The position numbers and the translations under genes are program-made. This document shows, piece by piece, positions 60,170 to 64,000 of a stretch of DNA of 64,000 bases. The notes under the pieces were generated by a model, which worked only from the letters and a program-made list of their open reading frames with translations, was not told where the DNA came from and did no database searches. This DNA is from Astropecten irregularis (taxonomy: Eukaryota > Echinodermata > Asteroidea > Paxillosida > Astropectinidae), in contig OZ020260.1 of NCBI GenBank assembly GCA_963971285.1, positions 13,426,798-13,490,797 of the forward strand. The letters are read 5' to 3'. Numbering within the stretch: the first letter of the stretch is position 1; each line of letters opens with the position of its first letter.

Positions 60170-60905
60170 AGCTTGCTTAACATTCACTTTTGGTGAAAGT
60201 AAGACCGTAAGTAGAGGTCATAAGTCAAGCAATGTGTCAAAATTTAAAGACCTTGCCTAACATTGTCCATTGGTGAAAGAATCATGATCATAGCTCTTAC
60301 CACTTTTAAATGAGGAGCTACTTCCTGTTTGACCGGAAGTAGAGGTCACAGAGGTCAAGCAATGTGTCACAATTGAAAGACCTCGCCTATCATTGACTAT
60401 TGGTGAAAGAATCATGATCATAGCTCTTACCACTTTTAAACGAGGAGCTACTTCCTGTTTGACCGGAAGTAGAGGTCACAGAGGTCAAGCAATGTGTCGC
60501 AAATGAAAGACCCTGCCTAACATTGTCTATTGGTGAAAGAATCATGATCATAGCTCTTACCACTTTTAAATGAAAAGCCACTTCCTGTTTGACCGGAAGT
60601 AGAGGTCACAGAGGTCAAGCAATGTAACGCAAATGAAAGACCTTGCCTAACATTGTCTATTGGTGAAAGAATCATGAGGGGAGCTCTTACCACTTTTAAA
60701 TGAGAAGCTACTTCCTGTTTGACCGGAAGTAGAGGTCACAGAGGTCAAGCAATGTGTCACAATTGAAAGACCTTGCCTATCATTGTCTATTGGTGAAAGA
60801 ATCATGATCATAGCTCTTAACACTTTTAAATGAGGTGCTACTTCCTGTTTGACCGGAAGTAGAGGTCACAGAGGTCAAGTGATGTGTCACGAAGGAAGAC
60901 CCTAA
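60170..60905. repeat. 130-bp tandem repeat block 2
   Basis: The same monomer at 60320, 60450, 60580, 60710 and 60840, again spaced by 130 bp. Confidence 0.95.
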
Positions 60906-61440
60906 CTAACAATCACTTTTAGTGAAAGAATCAACTTAATATCTCGAACCGTTGATTTGTTGTTGATTTTTAAAGATTTTGATTTTTAAATTCAAATTGC
61001 TTGTCACGTGACACCTGATGACGTCACAATCACAAAAAGTTTCGGCAAACAACTACCCTATAGGGACTTCCTTCTGACCAAGTTTGGTAAAAATTGGAAG
61101 TTTTAAAGTGACCAAAGTGCCGCCGACAAAAAGTCTATGGTAACTCAAACGACAAGAAGAAGAAGAAGAAGAAAAAACTAGAGATTGTGTCTGTTGAAAA
61201 CAGAACACATGGCTTTTCCGCATGATACATAAAACATTTGTCAAATTAATGCACATCCATTATTTTGTTTGATTAAGACATATGGTTTAAAGGTATACAT
61301 ATTTCAATGTAGAAAATTTAAGTTTGACCCATTTGTTGCAGGGTTTATGGAACACATTGACATTTAGAATTGTGTCACAAAGAATAACCATGCCTAACAT
61401 TGTCTTTTGGTGAAAGAATCATGATCACTTTTGTTGAAAA

Positions 61441-61885
61441 CATTACGTCAACTCACAAACATTGCGTCAACTCGCAAACATTACGTCAACTCGCAAACAT
61501 TACGTCAACTTGCAAACATTGCGTCAACTCGCGAACATTACGTCAACTCGCAAACATCACGTCAACTCGCAAACATTACGTCAACTTGCAAACATTGCGT
61601 CAACTCGCAAACATTACGTCAACTCGCAAACATTACATCAACTCGCAAACATTACGTCAACTTGCAAACATTACGTCAACTCGCAAACATTACATCAACT
61701 CGCAAACATTGCATCAACTCGCACACATTGCGTCAACTCTTAAACATTACGTAAACTGGCAAACTTTACGTCAACTCGCAAACATTACGTCAACTGGCAA
61801 ACATTACATCAACTAGCAAACATTACGTCAACTGGCAAACATTACGTCAACTCGCAAACATTACGTCAACTCGCAAACATTTTGT
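61441..61885. repeat. 19-bp tandem repeat, unit CATTACGTCAACTCGCAAA
   Basis: About 23 copies, little diverged. No frame of the unit contains a stop on the plus strand, so all three frames stay open. Confidence 0.95.
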
Positions 61886-62234
61886 GAAAAATTCTGAAAA
61901 GTCAACACTCAACAGACATACGAACATGTAAGTTTTACATACTGTAAACAAACATACTGTTTTACACATGTTTTGGGAAATTGAGTCAATCGATCGAGCA
62001 TCACATCGTATGTTTTACTATGATCATTATTTTCATGTCAATCGGGTAGCGTGGGAAAGATTGAAAAATTTATAAAAGATTAAGTGATGAAGTTGTCATG
62101 ACTTCATTATTAATCGCCAACTTCTATTTCCAAAACCTACCAATTTTCGAGGCGATCGGCCGTTCCTTCTATGTGTTATTAAAATTGTTTGAAAATGATA
62201 TAAAAAAATGAGGAAAAATATAGTTTTGAGTCAA

Positions 62235-62455
62235 CGGTCAATCGGACATCACGTCCCGGCCCAAAGCCCAGTGCGCAAGCCACGCCATCGGGCCGCCGGC
62301 GGCTCAGCAGCGGCGCCCATCCACCGACCGTAGTCTGCTGGTGCATGGTGGTTGCCACTATGAAACGGCCGTGTAAATACCACCGCGTGTACGAACAATG
62401 GTCGTCCAGCCGAGGTCGGGCCGATGGGGGACCGACGCTGACTGTATTTTGCCAA
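62235..62455. repeat. GC-rich island inside the array
   Basis: About 220 bp rich in CGGCCC and GGGCCG motifs (GAGGTCGGGCCGATGGGG) in otherwise AT-rich DNA. It resembles GGGCCGA-rich transposon cores seen in other animals, but no ends are visible. Confidence 0.5.
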
Positions 62456-63259
62456 TAAATAGGCCTACTGAATAGAATATTTATACAAAATTATATCAAG
62501 AACATGAAATCACTCTGATGACACGTAAGTCTGGGGAAATGGCGTGATATAATTCAATTTGTTCATGTGTAAAACTGATCATTATTGCCACGTACAAAAA
62601 AACAAATTATGGATCATTGCACTTTTCCATACAACTCTTACCAAGTATTACGTTTTACATGTATAGCTAATATTAATGCGAATCATAAAATGACGTACAA
62701 TACGGCAACCTACATCGATAGCATTTCGATATTTGGTGCTGGTATTTAACGATATATAAAAAGTCTTATATGAAAATGTCTATGGAAATTAGATTATAAA
62801 CGAAGTTTTGATCGAGTCACGCAATCCGCGGACATTATTATGAATGCCATACACACAGTGCAGTGAAATACGTACGAACAGTGCAGTGTACATGTATGGG
62901 GAGAGTTGAGTCATTCGAGCATCATATGTTTTGTACACGACCATATTGTCACGTAATCTGTGTACAAAGTTAACGGGCTGTGAGAAATATTAAAAAATTC
63001 ATATAAAATCAAGATATGACGTCATGATGACGAAAAGTTTCGGGGAACAACTACCCTATACGGACTTCATTCAGACCAAGTTTGGTTAAGATCGGCTGTT
63101 TCAAAGTGACCAAAGTGCCGCGGACAAAAATCTGTGTACAAAGTCTATGGGCCGCAGAACAAACTCCAAAAAAATACTAGAGTTTATGGCTGTTGAAAAC
63201 AGCACATATGGCTTTTCCGCATATGATATAGAATATTTCTCTAATTAAATACACATCGC

Positions 63260-64000
63260 TGATGTTGTTTGATTCAGCAAATAAATGATATCGTCTTCGG
63301 GAAATGATTTCTCGTTTTAATCAAAAGAGGGCGTTATTCAAAACCGTGCGCTCGGAAAATACGGGTGCAGCCAAGTAAATACATGTAGTGGCCAAATGGG
63401 TCCGCCGAGCTCATGAATAAAAGTTAAGCACTCAATATATTTGAAATAAGAGAGTTGTAAGAGCTATGAAAATGAAGGATTTAAGTAATACGGCACTGGA
63501 CCTCCTGCCCGGTCTCTGGGCTTCCATTTGTGACCATTTTTGATGCAATTGGGTGAGAAAGTGGGTCTATTTCAGCCGCTTTGCAGAGGGATGTTTTTTT
63601 TTAATGGCTTCTTTGACTGGAGTGATCCGTACCTTGTTTTAGGGGTGGTCAGCTGAGAATGAGTTTAACTCAAAAATTCAACGGTCTCCCTACCATAAAA
63701 TGAAAAGAAAATGAAAGGTTACATGTTCATCATCACTTTTCTGTGCAACTTGAACAGCTGTGAGAGTTCTGTATATTTTTTAACGATTTTTGAAGTTTGG
63801 GGATTTATCACTGTTGTCCACGGGAGTTTATTTACTTGGGTGCAACCTTACGTACTGAAAACGGTATAAGTAGATTGCTGCGCGTGCGTGGTTGTCTGGT
63901 CAAAACACGGCTCAAAATCAGCATTTACGCTGCTTTGCTGGCAACTATGGTAAGGAAGTAAATAAAAAAACGGCATATATAATCCAGGCAATCAAACATC
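63260..64000. other. right edge, no feature recognised
   Basis: No frame with family similarity, no clear repeat except the partial array unit to its left. Upstream exons of the multi-domain SOUL gene would be expected here or further right but none was recognised. Confidence 0.5.

Larger units (their letters stand above)
58948..63260. repeat. head-to-tail array of a 1-2 kb unit, three full and one partial copy
   Basis: Each unit starts CTAGAGATTGTGTCTGTTGA, AAACAGAACACATGGCTTTT and ends with AGTTTCGGCAAACAACTACC, AAGTGACCAAAGTGCCGCCG and usually a (AAG)n tail. Unit starts: about 58949, 59981, 61177, 63177. Units 1 and 2 contain 130-bp tandem repeats; unit 3 contains a 19-bp array instead. 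Confidence 0.88.

Noticed and set aside
59100-60905. CRISPR-like array
   Set aside because: Monomers are contiguous 130-bp repeats without unique spacers, in an animal genome.
61400-61816. 138-codon repetitive frame
   Set aside because: Product of a stop-free 19-bp satellite, with no start context or splice evidence.
62249-62455. 68-codon minus-strand frame in the GC island as an upstream SOUL exon
   Set aside because: No SOUL motif and no matching phase-1 donor; composition is that of a repeat.

Overview
This is animal nuclear DNA. It holds six spliced protein-coding genes with canonical GT/AG introns, embedded in AT-rich sequence full of short transposon copies. The proteins recognised are mitochondrial aspartyl-tRNA synthetase, RABL6, the glutamate-cysteine ligase modifier subunit and SOUL-type heme-binding proteins. 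Together with the dense tRNA-derived SINEs and hairpin MITEs they suggest a marine invertebrate deuterostome, most likely an echinoderm. The sequence alone does not fix the species. I see no rRNA, functional tRNA, CRISPR array or bacterial operon.

The genes alternate in orientation. DARS2 (minus, 55-16102, its last exon or exons outside the window) is head-to-head with RABL6 (plus, 17188-24114) across about 1.1 kb that probably acts as a shared promoter. An 8.4-kb repeat-rich gap follows. Next are GCLM (minus, 32492-35638) and three SOUL genes: a secreted single-domain gene (minus, 38523-40499), a second single-domain gene (plus, 41438-45340) divergent from it by about 0.9 kb, and a large gene (minus, 48421-58564 and probably beyond) that strings together at least four SOUL-like domains. 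The SOUL genes share intron phases at matching places, so they look like products of local duplication and domain multiplication. The multi-domain SOUL protein is the most interesting coding feature.

The rest is repeats. At least ten families of short hairpin or TIR elements recur, several nested in one another. A tRNA-containing SINE occurs more than ten times and a second tRNA-like family three times. The 58.9-63.3 kb stretch is a head-to-tail array of about four copies of a 1-2 kb unit, which itself carries internal 130-bp or 19-bp tandem repeats. Related 21-22 bp minisatellites lie in introns of three unrelated genes.

Functionally, DARS2 serves mitochondrial translation, GCLM serves glutathione synthesis, RABL6 is a GTPase-like nuclear/cytoplasmic regulator, and SOUL proteins bind heme or tetrapyrroles. 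I see no sign that the non-SOUL genes work as a unit. All exon limits below were read by eye from splice sites, phase continuity and family similarity.
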